64,000 nucleotides of DNA from Terricaulis silvestris (GCF_009792355.1 NZ_CP047045.1:1178001-1242000); one strand, 5' to 3'; positions 33,255-41,924 are shown, numbered from the stretch's first letter. A program made the numbers and translations. The notes: generated by a model not told the origin, from the letters alone.

Positions 33255-33459
33255 TTGAGTGTCCTTTGATCTCTGGCGCCCGCGAAGGCGGGCTTTGGCC
33301 ACAAATTCACGCGTCCTTGGGTGCAATGCAAGACAAAGCCGCCGTTTTCGCCAGTCGATGGCGCCTGGTTGACTTGGATTTCGCTTGGCGCTTGTGCGAT
33401 AGGGACGCTTAAGTCTCCGTTTCCATCCAAAGCCTTCGCCGCTTCAGGAGCATGGGCCC

Positions 33460-34632
33460 ATGACAGATGTCGTAATCGTCTCAGCCGCCCGCACGCCGGT
33501 GGGCTCGTTCAACGGCAGCTTTGCTGCAGTGCCCGCGCATGAGCTGGGCAGAACAGCGATCACAGCCGCGCTGCAGCGCGCAAAAGTCGACGCCAAAGAG
33601 GTGTCGGAAGTGGTGCTGGGGCAGGTGCTGACGGCCAACCAAGGCATGAACCCCGCGCGGCAAGCCAGCCGTGCGGCGGGCGTGCCGGATGAGAGCCCCG
33701 CGTGGTCATTGAACCAGGTATGCGGATCGGGCTTGCGCGCTGTCGTGGTCGGCTACCAGCAGCTGAAGGCCGGCGACGCTAAGATCGTGGTCGCAGGCGG
33801 GCAGGAGAGCATGAGCCTCGCGCCGCATGCAGCGCATCTGCGCAACGGCCAGAAGATGGGCGATCTCTCGTTCACCGATACGATGATCAAGGACGGGCTG
33901 ACCGACGTCTTCAATCAATATCACATGGGCATCACGGCCGAGAACGTCGCCGAGAAGTGGCAGATCACGCGTCAGCAGCAGGACGAGTTCGCGACGCTCT
34001 CGCAGCAGAAAGCGAGTGCTGCGCAGAAGGCCGGCAAGTTCAAGGATGAGATCGTCGCGGTGACCGTGAAGGGCCGCAAGGGCGATACGGTCGTGGAGAA
34101 CGACGAGTACATCAAACATGACGCGACGGTGGAAGGCGCCGCCGGTTTGCGCGCGGCGTTCAAGAAGGACGGCACCGTCACGGCGGCGAATGCGTCCGGC
34201 ATCAACGACGGCGCTGCGGCTTTGGTGCTGATGACTGCGGATGAAGCGGCCAAGCGCGGGCTGACGCCGCTGGCGCGGATTGCGTCTTGGGCTTCGCGCG
34301 GTGTTGATCCGAGCGTGATGGGCACGGGGCCGATCCCGTCGTCGAAGGCGGCGCTGGAGCGCGCGGGCTGGAAGGTTGGCGAACTGGACTTGGTCGAGTC
34401 CAACGAAGCGTTCGCGGCGCAGGCCTGTGCAGTGAACAAGGACATGGGCTGGGATTTGGACCTGGTGAACGTCAATGGCGGCGCGATCGCGATTGGCCAC
34501 CCGATCGGCGCGTCCGGCGCGCGCGTGCTGACGACGCTGCTTTATGAGCTGCAGCGCCGTGGGAAGAGCAAGGGCCTCGCCACGCTCTGCATCGGCGGCG
34601 GCATGGGCATTGCGGTGTGCGTGGAGCGGTGA
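33460..34632 (+). CDS. phaA: acetyl-CoA acetyltransferase (beta-ketothiolase)
   Basis: A 390-residue thiolase that joins two acetyl-CoA to acetoacetyl-CoA, the first step of PHB synthesis and of the ethylmalonyl-CoA pathway. The acylated Cys is in SLNQVCGSGLRAVVVG near residue 88; the other catalytic residues are in GGAIAIGHPIGASGARVL (His) and [16 protein letters not shown] (Cys). EVVLGQVLTANQGMNPARQA is family-typical. The ATG at 33460 is unambiguous. phaB is 2.3 kb away rather than adjacent, separated by small genes and a frameshifted regulator. Confidence 0.95.
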   Translation: MTDVVIVSAARTPVGSFNGSFAAVPAHELGRTAITAALQRAKVDAKEVSEVVLGQVLTANQGMNPARQASRAAGVPDESPAWSLNQVCGSGLRAVVVGYQQLKAGDAKIVVAGGQESMSLAPHAAHLRNGQKMGDLSFTDTMIKDGLTDVFNQYHMGITAENVAEKWQITRQQQDEFATLSQQKASAAQKAGKFKDEIVAVTVKGRKGDTVVENDEYIKHDATVEGAAGLRAAFKKDGTVTAANASGINDGAAALVLMTADEAAKRGLTPLARIASWASRGVDPSVMGTGPIPSSKAALERAGWKVGELDLVESNEAFAAQACAVNKDMGWDLDLVNVNGGAIAIGHPIGASGARVLTTLLYELQRRGKSKGLATLCIGGGMGIAVCVER

Positions 34633-34892
34633 ACGTGACAGGCCGGCGCGTTTTTGGCGTCGCCTGGGTTGTGCTTACGGGCGCAAACGCACTTCTAGCA
34701 TTTTACGCCGGTAAGCCCGGGCTCACTGGTCTCTGGGTGACACTATTGGTGGTCGCCCTCATCAGTGTTGCCACCGATTGGAATAAGCCACCGGAGGACG
34801 TCTCCGCACATCCGCTGCGAACGCAATTGGTGTTTGGCGGAGTTCTGCTTAGTGCCGTCGCGCTGTGGTGGTTCGCGCGAGGGGCGACGTAA
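34629..34892 (+). CDS. small membrane protein coupled to phaA
   Basis: An 87-residue protein with three hydrophobic segments ([54 protein letters not shown]). The GTG start overlaps the phaA stop (GTGA), and its own stop overlaps the next ATG, so all three genes look translationally coupled. The family is not recognised. It need not be related to PHB metabolism. Confidence 0.65.
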   Translation: MNVTGRRVFGVAWVVLTGANALLAFYAGKPGLTGLWVTLLVVALISVATDWNKPPEDVSAHPLRTQLVFGGVLLSAVALWWFARGAT

Positions 34893-35281
34893 TGGTCCAA
34901 GCGAAGTCCAAATCGGCAAAAGCCGCTGAACCGAAAAAGCACCGCATCTATTCGATCAGCGTCGCGAGCGTTTATCCGCACTACATCACGAAGGTGGAGA
35001 AGAAGGGGCGTACGAAGGCGGAGGTCGATCAGATCTTTCGCTGGCTGACGGGCTATCGTCAGCAGGCGCTCGAAGCTCATCTGAAGAAGAAAACAACCTT
35101 CGAGGATTTCTTTGCACAGGCGCCAAAGCTCAATCCTGCGCGCTCGCAGATCACGGGCATGATCTGCGGCGTGCGGATCGAAAACATCGAAGACCCGCTG
35201 ATGCGGGAGTTGCGTTACCTCGACAAGCTTATCGACGAACTCGCCAAGGGTCGGCCGATGGAGAAGATCCTGCGCGCATGA
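34892..35281 (+). CDS. DUF2200 family protein
   Basis: A 129-residue basic protein of the DUF2200 family: [37 protein letters not shown] and [20 protein letters not shown] are the conserved stretches. Function is unknown. The ATG overlaps the stop of the small membrane protein gene. The N terminus is a Lys/Ala-rich tail ([16 protein letters not shown]). Confidence 0.85.
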   Translation: MVQAKSKSAKAAEPKKHRIYSISVASVYPHYITKVEKKGRTKAEVDQIFRWLTGYRQQALEAHLKKKTTFEDFFAQAPKLNPARSQITGMICGVRIENIEDPLMRELRYLDKLIDELAKGRPMEKILRA

Positions 35282-35285
35282 GTGG

Positions 35286-35663
35286 CTACGCCTGCGACAA
35301 GCTCAGAACGTTGCCGTCGGGATCGTTGAACCAGGCGACTTTAGTTTTGCCGTCGGGCGAACTCCAGATGCCGAGGTCGTCTTGGCCCATGCCGTCGTAG
35401 ATGGTGAAGGTGACGCCGCGGGCGCGCAGTGAAGCGGCGGCGGCGCTGATGTCCTCGACATTCCAGCCGAGCACTGGGTGTGCGCCGGGCTTGTGATCCG
35501 CCATCGCGGTGAGGCGCATGAGCGCGCCGTCCAGTTCCAGGAAATCGCCGTGTGGATCGCTGCTGCGGAGCTCGAGGCCGAGCGTGTCGCGGTAGAAGGC
35601 GAGCGCGCGATCGCGGTTGGCGACGTTAATGAAGGTAACGGTCGTGCCGGTGATGCGGTCCAT
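35286..35663 (-). CDS. VOC superfamily (glyoxalase-like) protein
   Basis: A 125-residue vicinal-oxygen-chelate fold protein with two beta-alpha-beta units: VTFINVANRDRALAFYRDTL and GLELRSSDPHGDFLELDGAL, then VEDISAAAASLRARGVTFT and WFNDPDGNVLSLSQA. The terminal Glu metal ligand of true glyoxalases is Ser here (NVLSLSQ), so the metal site may be altered. The substrate is unknown. It probably heads a short transcript running away from the DUF4199 gene. Confidence 0.85.
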   Translation of the reverse strand: MDRITGTTVTFINVANRDRALAFYRDTLGLELRSSDPHGDFLELDGALMRLTAMADHKPGAHPVLGWNVEDISAAAASLRARGVTFTIYDGMGQDDLGIWSSPDGKTKVAWFNDPDGNVLSLSQA

Positions 35664-35674
35664 GGTGTGTGTCC

Positions 35675-36214
35675 TTAAGCCCGCGCCGGCAGCACTTTGG
35701 GATTGCGCAGGATGGCGGCTGAGATCAGCGCGATGGTGAGACCGACGGGGAAGATCTCGATGAAGGTCATCGGCAGGCGGAAGAGCGGGTTGGCGTACAT
35801 CACTTTCATCTCTTCCATTTGTGCGATGAAGGCGTCGAGTTCGGCGCCGGTAACGCCGGCATCGCGTTGGTTCTGGATCATCGCCGCCGTGTAGTTTTCC
35901 ATGAACGGATAGTGCGAGACGGCCAGAAAGGTCTCCCAGGCGGCCACGTAAACGACGCCCGCTATGGCGGCGACGAGAAGGCCGAGGCCGAAGGCGGGCA
36001 GGAATTTGATGACGCCGCCGAGCTTTTTGTTCCGGTAGTCACGGATCGCCAGAAAGATCGTCGACAGCGCGAGGATCATGACGAGGTAGCCGAACCACAT
36101 CGAGGATGAGGCGTGGCCGCCGCCGGGGCCGTCGGCATAGAGCATGCCGGCGACGATGACGCCGACGACAACCAAGCCTGAAATAGCGCCGTAGCGGAGT
36201 GCGGTTGCGAACAT
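35675..36214 (-). CDS. DUF4199 membrane protein
   Basis: A 179-residue protein with four membrane segments: YGAISGLVVVGVIVAGMLYA, SMWFGYLVMILALSTIFLAI, LPAFGLGLLVAAIAGVVYVA and FIEIFPVGLTIALISAAIL. The loop NYTAAMIQNQRDAGVTGAEL and EEMKVMYANPLFRLP is typical of DUF4199. Function is unknown. The ATG at 36214 has GGAGCACCC upstream and is chosen over one at 36277. The VOC gene is 11 bases downstream, so the two are likely one operon. Confidence 0.8.
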   Translation of the reverse strand: MFATALRYGAISGLVVVGVIVAGMLYADGPGGGHASSSMWFGYLVMILALSTIFLAIRDYRNKKLGGVIKFLPAFGLGLLVAAIAGVVYVAAWETFLAVSHYPFMENYTAAMIQNQRDAGVTGAELDAFIAQMEEMKVMYANPLFRLPMTFIEIFPVGLTIALISAAILRNPKVLPARA

Positions 36215-36322
36215 GGGTGCTCCTCGTGCTTCGTGTTGAGCGGAGCTAGCCCGCGTTGCGGCCGGAAACTCCATCACCCGAAAGGATGAAATCGTCCAGA
36301 TCGGCCGTTTGGCGCCGTGGTC

Positions 36323-36735
36323 TTACGGGATCAGCGCCAGTTCGCGGGCTTTTTGCACAGCTTGGGTGCGGCGCTGAACTTCGAGCTTTTGGTAGAGGCT
36401 GGCAATTTGCGTCTTCACGGTGTTGGGGGAGACGCCGAGTTTCTGGGCGATCTCCTTGTTGGATTTGCCGGCCGCCAACAGCGCCAGCACCTCCTGCTCG
36501 CGCAGCGTGATGCCGAGCGTGGCGAGGGCGGCGGTGTTCTTCTCGAACGTCGCGGACGCAGGACGGCGCGCGAGACGCATCCCGGCCCAACGCCGAGGCC
36601 GGCGAAGGCGAGCGCGACGAGGCCGATGTAGATTTCGGTGGTGAAGGCGCGGACGAGGTAATTGTACTGCAGCCATTGCAGCGCGAAGGCGCCGGCGGCC
36701 AGGCCCAGGGCGTAGAGGATGATGATCCGCGTCAT
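36323..36735 (-). pseudogene. LuxR-type HTH membrane regulator, broken by a one-base deletion
   Basis: Two frames together make one protein. The first part, from the ATG at 36735, reads MTRIIILYALGLAAGAFALQ, two membrane segments and LVALAFAGLGV. The second frame continues AGMRLARRP and then a LuxR-type helix-turn-helix (LGITLREQEVLALLAAGKSN, KLGVSPNTVKTQIASLYQKL) to the stop at 36323. Adding one A to the + strand near 36589-36591 restores the continuous join V-W-A-G-M. The whole protein would be about 137 residues. Either a recent inactivation, a sequencing error in a short run, or programmed frameshifting; the first two are more likely. Confidence 0.8.
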
Positions 36736-36886
36736 GGAAGCGGTGTCATAGCACGGCGGCTCGGCGCCAGCGCAAAGCAAGTCTGCGGGTTTCCGGGGTG
36801 AAACCGGGGCCGCGCGTATGGACAGCGCGGACAAGTCGCGCAATGTGACTTCAGATTTTCGCATCAGACGAAATCGGGAGGCAGGA

Positions 36887-37609
36887 ATGGCGCGCGTGGC
36901 TTTTGTGACGGGTGGAACGCGGGGCATTGGCAAGGCCATCTCCGAGCGGCTCAAGGCTGACGGCATGAAGGTCGCGGCCGGCTATTCGGGCAATGACGCC
37001 GCCGCCGCGGAAACCGCCAAGCAGCTCGACATCATGGTGGTGAAGGGCAATGTCGGCTCGTTCGAGGATTGCGTCGCTGCCGCCAAGGCTGTTGAGGATC
37101 AGCTCGGGCCGATCGATGTGCTGGTGAACAATGCCGGCATCACGCGCGACGGCTTCTTCCACAAGATGAGCCATGAGCAATGGTCGGAAGTGATCCGCGT
37201 CAACATGGATTCCTGTTTCAACATGACGCGCCAAGTGATCGACGGTATGCGCACGCGCGGCTGGGGCCGCATCATCAACATCAGCTCGATCAACGGCCAA
37301 AAAGGCCAAGTTGGCCAGGTGAATTATTCGGCTGCCAAGGCCGGCATGATCGGTTTCACCAAAGCGTTGGCGCAAGAGAGCGCGAACAAGGGCATCACGG
37401 TGAACTGCGTGGCGCCGGGCTACATCGAGACCGACATGGTCGCGGCGGTGCCCGAGGAAGTGTTGAAGAAAATCATTAGCGGCATTCCGGTGGGACGCCT
37501 CGGCAAAGCCGAAGAAATCGCAGGCGCGGTTGCGTTTTTGGCGTCGGACAGTGCGGGCTTTATGACGGGTTCCACGCTTACGATGAACGGTGCGCAATAC
37601 ATCACGTAA
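36887..37609 (+). CDS. phaB: acetoacetyl-CoA reductase
   Basis: A 240-residue short-chain dehydrogenase that reduces acetoacetyl-CoA to (R)-3-hydroxybutyryl-CoA with NADPH. The cofactor motif is VAFVTGGTRGIGKAISERL at the N terminus, NNAGI follows (VLVNNAGITRDGFFHKMSHE), and the catalytic Ser-Tyr-Lys set is in NISSINGQKGQVGQVNYSAA. The C terminus reads FMTGSTLTMNGAQYIT. The ATG at 36887 with GGGAGG upstream is preferred to an upstream ATG at 36818. FabG-like activity is the alternative, but the SINGQKGQVGQ sequence is typical of PhaB. Confidence 0.92.
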   Translation: MARVAFVTGGTRGIGKAISERLKADGMKVAAGYSGNDAAAAETAKQLDIMVVKGNVGSFEDCVAAAKAVEDQLGPIDVLVNNAGITRDGFFHKMSHEQWSEVIRVNMDSCFNMTRQVIDGMRTRGWGRIINISSINGQKGQVGQVNYSAAKAGMIGFTKALAQESANKGITVNCVAPGYIETDMVAAVPEEVLKKIISGIPVGRLGKAEEIAGAVAFLASDSAGFMTGSTLTMNGAQYIT

Positions 37610-37665
37610 CCGGAACTCCGCATCTGTGATCTGCGTTTCTCCTCCATTCCAAGGAGAATGGATTC

Positions 37666-37854
37666 ATGGACAAAGAACACGTCAAAGGCGCGGCCGATAA
37701 AGCGTCGGGCGCGATCAAAGAAGGTGTTGGCAAGGCCGTCGGCGACAAGTCGCTTGAAGCCAAAGGCAAGATCGACAAGGCCAAGGGCGAAGCGCGCGAA
37801 GCGCTCGGCGACGCGAAGGACGCAATGCGGAAATCCGACGACCGTCCGAACTAA
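37666..37854 (+). CDS. CsbD-family stress protein
   Basis: A 62-residue, Lys/Ala/Gly-rich, hydrophilic protein: MDKEHVKGAADKASGAIKEG, KSLEAKGKIDKAKGEAREAL. The CsbD family is induced by general stress in many bacteria, but its action is unknown. A Shine-Dalgarno (AAGGAGAA) is close upstream and a strong terminator follows, so it is probably transcribed with or just after phaB. Confidence 0.9.
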   Translation: MDKEHVKGAADKASGAIKEGVGKAVGDKSLEAKGKIDKAKGEAREALGDAKDAMRKSDDRPN

Positions 37855-37873
37855 GTTCGGTGTGAAGTGCTGC

Positions 37874-37903
37874 AACGGCCCGCGTGAAAGCGCGGGCCGT
37901 TTT
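37874..37903. terminator. rho-independent terminator
   Basis: Stem AACGGCCCGCG/CGCGGGCCGTT (11 bp, loop TGAAAG) with a T tract, located between the convergent csbD-like and VOC genes, so it may serve both strands. Confidence 0.9.
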
Positions 37904-37906
37904 GCT

Positions 37907-38335
37907 TTATGGCTTGTGCACGTACTCGAGCTTCAGGCCGTCCGGATCGGCGAAGAAGACGGCGTAGTAGGTCGGGCCGTATTTCGGGTACGCGGCTGGC
38001 GGATTGAGTATCGTTGCGCCGATGCTGATGAGATGCTGGTGCATGGCGTCGACGTCTTCGCGGCTCGCGGCGTTCCAGGCGATGTGGTGGAGGCCGGGGC
38101 TGTGGCGGTCGTGTTCGCGGCCGGCGTTCTCGCCGCGTGCGCTGAGGATGCCGATGGAGCAGAAATCGTCGCCATCGCGCAGATCGAAATCGTAGCCGTT
38201 ATGCGGCGCGGCGGGGATGTCGGAGATCGGGGCCGTGTAGCGATAGCCCATGAAGCCGAGCATGCTTTCGTAGAACGCGCGCGAGGCGTGCGCGCCTTTG
38301 ACGGTGAGATCGATGTGATGGACGGCGCCGCGCAT
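37907..38335 (-). CDS. VOC superfamily (glyoxalase-like) protein
   Basis: A 142-residue VOC protein: AVHHIDLTVKGAHASRAFYE with a metal-ligand His, LHHIAWNAASREDVDAMHQH and VFFADPDGLKLEYVHKP with the terminal Glu ligand. Related proteins include lactoylglutathione lyases and antibiotic-resistance proteins; substrate is unknown. Its start shares one base with the stop of the adenosyltransferase gene upstream, so the two are co-transcribed. Confidence 0.87.
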   Translation of the reverse strand: MRGAVHHIDLTVKGAHASRAFYESMLGFMGYRYTAPISDIPAAPHNGYDFDLRDGDDFCSIGILSARGENAGREHDRHSPGLHHIAWNAASREDVDAMHQHLISIGATILNPPAAYPKYGPTYYAVFFADPDGLKLEYVHKP

Positions 38336-38904
38336 CAGCGGTTGGCTCCTGGTTTCCAGAGCAGATCGGCGCGGCCCTGGTCGTTGGCGTAGCGCGCGGC
38401 GACGAAGAGCAAATCCGAGAGCCGGTTGGCGAACTTCACGGCTTCGGGCGAGATCGCTTCGACGTCGGCCAGTGCGACGATGGCGCGTTCGGCGCGGCGC
38501 GCGATGGCGCGGGCGAGGTGGAGGTGCGCTGCCGCGGGTGAGCCGCCGGGGAGGATGAACGAGGTGAGCGGGGAGAGCTTTTCGTTCAGCGCGTCGACTT
38601 CCGTTTCGAGGCGATCGGTTTGGCTCGACTGAATGCGCAGCGGTTCGAACTTGAGATCGGGCGAGTCCGGCGTGGCGAGATCGGCGCCGAGATCGAAGAG
38701 ATCGTTTTGCAAACGATCCAAAATTGGATCGAGCACGGGATCGCTTGTGGTGTGGAGACGTGCGACGCCGATGGCGGAGTTGGCTTCATCCACAGCGCCG
38801 TAGGCTTCGACGCGCGCGCTCGCCTTGGAGACAGGCTCGCCGGTGGCGAGGCGCGTCTTGCCGCCGTCGCCGGCCTTGGTGACGATCTTGTCCAGCCTAA
38901 CCAT
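38335..38904 (-). CDS. pduO: cob(I)alamin adenosyltransferase, PduO type
   Basis: A 189-residue trimeric ATR that transfers adenosyl from ATP to cob(I)alamin. It has the N-terminal ATP-binding GDGGKTRLATGEPVSKASAR, VEAYGAVDEANSAIGVARL, and FILPGGSPAAAHLHLARAIA with RRAERAIVALADVEAISPE in the active site, then NRLSDLLFVAARYAN. The product, adenosylcobalamin, is the cofactor for the MeaA mutase at 53.7 kb. It overlaps the upstream HIG1-like gene by eight bases and the downstream VOC gene by one. Confidence 0.94.
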   Translation of the reverse strand: MVRLDKIVTKAGDGGKTRLATGEPVSKASARVEAYGAVDEANSAIGVARLHTTSDPVLDPILDRLQNDLFDLGADLATPDSPDLKFEPLRIQSSQTDRLETEVDALNEKLSPLTSFILPGGSPAAAHLHLARAIARRAERAIVALADVEAISPEAVKFANRLSDLLFVAARYANDQGRADLLWKPGANR

Positions 38905-39097
38905 GCGACTGCTTCCACCACATGGCTGCGACTAGGATCATGATCGCAACGAACTGCGCCACGACACGAAATCGCATCGCTTTGTTGGACCAGGAGCGCG
39001 AGAAATCGCCGCCGCGGAACAGCGTGTAGATGCCGAAACACAACACCAGAAAAACGGCGATCAGCGCGGCAGGGATTAGGTAACTAAAGACGTCCAT
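38897..39097 (-). CDS. HIG1-like twin transmembrane protein
   Basis: A 66-residue protein with two membrane helices (YLIPAALIAVFLVLCFGIYT and VAQFVAIMILVAAMWW) and, between them, SWSNKAMRFRVVAQFV, which matches the N-x-x-M-R-x-R-V-x-x-Q core of the HIG1 family. HIG1 proteins associate with cytochrome oxidase in mitochondria; bacterial members often sit beside the PduO gene, as here. The overlap with pduO suggests coupled translation. Confidence 0.82.
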   Translation of the reverse strand: MDVFSYLIPAALIAVFLVLCFGIYTLFRGGDFSRSWSNKAMRFRVVAQFVAIMILVAAMWWKQSHG

Positions 39098-39199
39098 GGC
39101 CAGGAACTTACGCCTGCGGGCGGTCTTTCGCCATGCGCCAAAGTTATCCTATATGTGACGGGCATGTGGTCGGGTCCGGCAGACTGCTAGGCTCCCGAA

Positions 39200-40501
39200 A
39201 TGACCGAATCGCTTTTGCTTTTGCTGGCCGTGGCTGCTATCGGCGCCGCTGGCTGGTTTGCCTACCGCTCCGCAGGCGTCGAGCCCATCCGCGCTGAGCG
39301 CGACCGCCTGCGTGGCGAGCTAGACGCCGTGCGCAAGGAGAACACGCAACTCGCGGCCGATCTGGCTGGCGCGAAAGCCGGCGCGGGCGCGCGCTCGGAG
39401 TCCGAGGAGGCGCGCTTCTTGGCGCTGGCGGCGAAGGCGCTGGAGGCGTCGCAAGCGAGCTTCATGACGCTGGCGAACGAGACGTTCGAGAAACACAAGC
39501 AAGCGGCCGCCGGCGGCGTGAAGGAAGTACTGACGCCGGCGCAGGAAGCGTTGGCGAAGCTCGCGGGTTCGGTGGACGCGCTGGAGAAGGCGCGGCTGCA
39601 AGATAAGTCTGCGATGGGCGAGCAGGTGCGCCAGATCATGGACGCTGTGGGCTCAACGAATAAGACGACGCAGAATTTGCTCACCGCATTGCGCGCGTCG
39701 CCGAAGATGCGCGGGCGCTGGGGTGAGCAAACGCTGCGCAACGTGCTGGAGCTGTCGGGACTCGCGGCGCATGTCGATTTTACTGAACAGGTGACGACGA
39801 GCGATGGCGAAGGTTCGCGGTTGCGGCCGGACGTGGTGATCAATCTGCCGGGCGGGCGCTGCATCGTGGTGGATTCGAAGGTCGCGCTTTCTGGGTATCT
39901 CGACGCGATGGAAGCGACGGACGACGCTGCGCGTGAGACGTTCCTGAAGAAGCACGCGGCGGAGTTGAAGAGCCACGTCAAGAATTTGGCGTCGAAGGAT
40001 TACTGGAAGCACGTGCCAGCGACGGCGGATTTCGTGGTGTTGTTCGTGCCGGGCGAGAACTTCCTCGCGGCGGCGGCGGAGCGTGATCCGAATTTGTTCG
40101 ACGAAGCGTTCGCGCAGAAGGTGATCATCACGACGCCGTCGACGATGGTGGCGCTGGCGAAATCGGTTTCGTACGGCTGGCGCCAGGAACAGAGCGCCAA
40201 GAACGCGCAGGAGATCGCCGAGCTTGGCCGTGAATTGTATCGGCGCATGGCGGTGATGGCCGACCATTTGGGTAAGGTCGGCGACGCGATCGGCAAGTCG
40301 GTGACGACATATAATGGTCTGTTGAGCTCGATTGAAAGCCGGGTCATGCCGCAAGCGCGCAAGTTCAAGGAATTGGGCGCGGGCGATACGGGCATCGATA
40401 TTTCCGCGCCGCCGCAGATCGAGGTGGCGCCCCGTCTGCCTGCGCCGCCGGAGCAGCTGGAACTCACGCCACCGCCGCAGACGCAGCGGCGCGGCCGCTA
40501 A
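39200..40501 (+). CDS. rmuC: DNA recombination protein RmuC
   Basis: A 433-residue protein with one N-terminal membrane anchor (LLLLLAVAAIGAAGWFAYRS), a long coiled coil (residues 25-150) and the RmuC nuclease-fold domain: SPKMRGRWGEQTLRNVLELS, GEGSRLRPDVVINLPGGRCI and VDSKVALSGYLDAMEATDD, with VLFVPGENFLAAAAERDP and ITTPSTMVALAKSVSYGW later. RmuC limits inversions between short repeats in E. coli. The C-terminal tail is Pro-rich. The gene stands alone. Confidence 0.94.
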   Translation: MTESLLLLLAVAAIGAAGWFAYRSAGVEPIRAERDRLRGELDAVRKENTQLAADLAGAKAGAGARSESEEARFLALAAKALEASQASFMTLANETFEKHKQAAAGGVKEVLTPAQEALAKLAGSVDALEKARLQDKSAMGEQVRQIMDAVGSTNKTTQNLLTALRASPKMRGRWGEQTLRNVLELSGLAAHVDFTEQVTTSDGEGSRLRPDVVINLPGGRCIVVDSKVALSGYLDAMEATDDAARETFLKKHAAELKSHVKNLASKDYWKHVPATADFVVLFVPGENFLAAAAERDPNLFDEAFAQKVIITTPSTMVALAKSVSYGWRQEQSAKNAQEIAELGRELYRRMAVMADHLGKVGDAIGKSVTTYNGLLSSIESRVMPQARKFKELGAGDTGIDISAPPQIEVAPRLPAPPEQLELTPPPQTQRRGR

Positions 40502-40606
40502 ACTCTGCGTGATCGTGCGTGATCTGGACGACCGGCAGGGCCGTTCGTCGTGCTGGGGATGCGTTCCTGCGCCGATCGCGCTAGTTGAAGCGCGGGAGGA
40601 TCGCAC

Positions 40607-41392
40607 ATGAAGCATTTTCTGGTCGCCGCTGCCGCCGCGTTTGTACTCGCGGCTTGCGGACAAAGCACTGAAGCGCCCGCGCCTGCGGCGCCGGCTGAAG
40701 TCAGCGCGGATGCGCCGAATATCGTAGCAGCTTTGGCGGATTCGCGCCGTCCGGCGGAAGAGCGCGCGCGCGATGCAGCACGGCATGCCGCCGACACGCT
40801 GGCGTTTGCGCGGATCGAGCCGGGTGACCGGGTAGCGGATATCTTCCCAGGCGGCGGGTATTGGACGCGGTTGTTTGCAGTGGCGGTTGGCGATGAAGGC
40901 CGGGTGTATCCGACGATCCGCGCTGACGGCGTGGCCGGTGAGTATGAGCTGCCGGTGTTGGCGGTCGCGGCGCAGTATCCGAACGCGGTGATGTCGCGGA
41001 CGCCCTACGATGCGCTGGCGTATCCTGAGCCGCTCGACGTGATTTTCACGGCGCAGAATTACCATGACTTGCCGATCGCTTCGTACAATCTGGGCGATCG
41101 CAACGCGGTGAATGCCTCAGCGTTTGCGGCGCTGAAGCCAGGCGGCATTTATGTGATCATCGATCACGCGGCGGTCGATGGCTCACCGGTGCAGACCGAA
41201 GACAACGACGCGACGTTGCATCGGATCGATCAGGCGACGGTGCGTCGTGAAGTGGAAGCAGCGGGGTTCGTGTTTGATGGCGAAAGCCAAGTGCTGCGCA
41301 ACGCGGCGGACGCGCGGACGGTGAGCGTGTTCGATCCGTCGATCCGCGGCAGCACCGATCAGTTCATGATGCGGTTTAGGAAGCCGGAATAG
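40607..41392 (+). CDS. exported methyltransferase-like lipoprotein (COG4798 type), copy 1
   Basis: A 261-residue lipoprotein (MKHFLVAAAAAFVLAAC) followed by a methyltransferase-like Rossmann domain: ALADSRRPAEERARDAARHA, RVADIFPGGGYWTRLFAVAV in place of motif I, FTAQNYHDLPIASYNLGDRN and FAALKPGGIYVIIDHAAVDG. The predicted export of a methyltransferase fold is odd, because SAM is cytoplasmic; the domain may bind another ligand. A close paralogue lies 640 bases downstream with arfB between them. A palindrome follows the stop. Confidence 0.82.
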   Translation: MKHFLVAAAAAFVLAACGQSTEAPAPAAPAEVSADAPNIVAALADSRRPAEERARDAARHAADTLAFARIEPGDRVADIFPGGGYWTRLFAVAVGDEGRVYPTIRADGVAGEYELPVLAVAAQYPNAVMSRTPYDALAYPEPLDVIFTAQNYHDLPIASYNLGDRNAVNASAFAALKPGGIYVIIDHAAVDGSPVQTEDNDATLHRIDQATVRREVEAAGFVFDGESQVLRNAADARTVSVFDPSIRGSTDQFMMRFRKPE

Positions 41393-41400
41393 TCGCGACG

Positions 41401-41501
41401 TCCCTCGCCCCGCAACGCGGGGGAGGGGTTGGGGAGGGGGAAATACACTGTCCCCCTCCCGTCGCTTCGCGACACCCTCCCCCGCTGTGCGGGGCGAGGG
41501 A
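41401..41501. repeat. palindromic repeat between convergent genes
   Basis: A 101-bp palindrome with 27-bp arms (41401-41427 and 41475-41501; two mismatches) starting TCCCTCGCCCCGC and ending GCGGGGCGAGGGA. An inner GTCGCTTCGCGAC hairpin lies near 41461-41473. It exactly fills the space between the lipoprotein stop and the arfB stop, so it may terminate both transcripts. It is a different family from the 6.8-kb element. Confidence 0.75.
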
Positions 41502-41924
41502 TCAATCGTGATCACGCACCTTGCCTCGTTTCGCCTTCACGTCGCCGCGGCGGACTTTGCCTTCTAGCCGCTTTAGTTTTTCGCCCTTTGGCACACGCGT
41601 CTTGTGCCGCGGCTTTGGCCGGTGTGAAGCTTGCTTCACCAGGTTCACCAACCGCGCCTGCGCTTCGGCGCGGTTGCGATCCTGGGTGCGGTGTTCGTCG
41701 GCGCGGATGACGATCTCGCCGTCGAGCGTGAGGCGGCGGCCGGCGAGTGTTTCCAGCCGTCCGCGCACGTCATCTGGAAGTTGCGTGAAGCCGCCCAAGC
41801 GGAAGCGCAGTTCGACCGCCGTCGACACCTTGTTGACGTTCTGGCCGCCGGGGCCAGCGGCGCGGATGAAGCGCTCTTCGAGGTCGCGCTCGTCGAGGGC
41901 GATGGAGGGGGTTACGGGAATCAT
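41502..41924 (-). CDS. arfB: alternative ribosome-rescue peptidyl-tRNA hydrolase ArfB
   Basis: A 140-residue release-factor-like protein that frees stalled ribosomes. The catalytic GGQ loop is FIRAAGPGGQNVNKVSTAVE near residue 27, and the basic C-terminal tail (PRHKTRVPKGEKLKRLEGKV) binds the empty mRNA channel. This marks it as ArfB (YaeJ) rather than a release factor, which would be far longer. It lies between two paralogous lipoprotein genes on the other strand. Confidence 0.95.
   Translation of the reverse strand: MIPVTPSIALDERDLEERFIRAAGPGGQNVNKVSTAVELRFRLGGFTQLPDDVRGRLETLAGRRLTLDGEIVIRADEHRTQDRNRAEAQARLVNLVKQASHRPKPRHKTRVPKGEKLKRLEGKVRRGDVKAKRGKVRDHD

Noticed and set aside
39653-41065. 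470-codon open frame on the minus strand across rmuC and the lipoprotein gene
   Set aside because: Antisense shadow of two well-supported genes, with no domain pattern.
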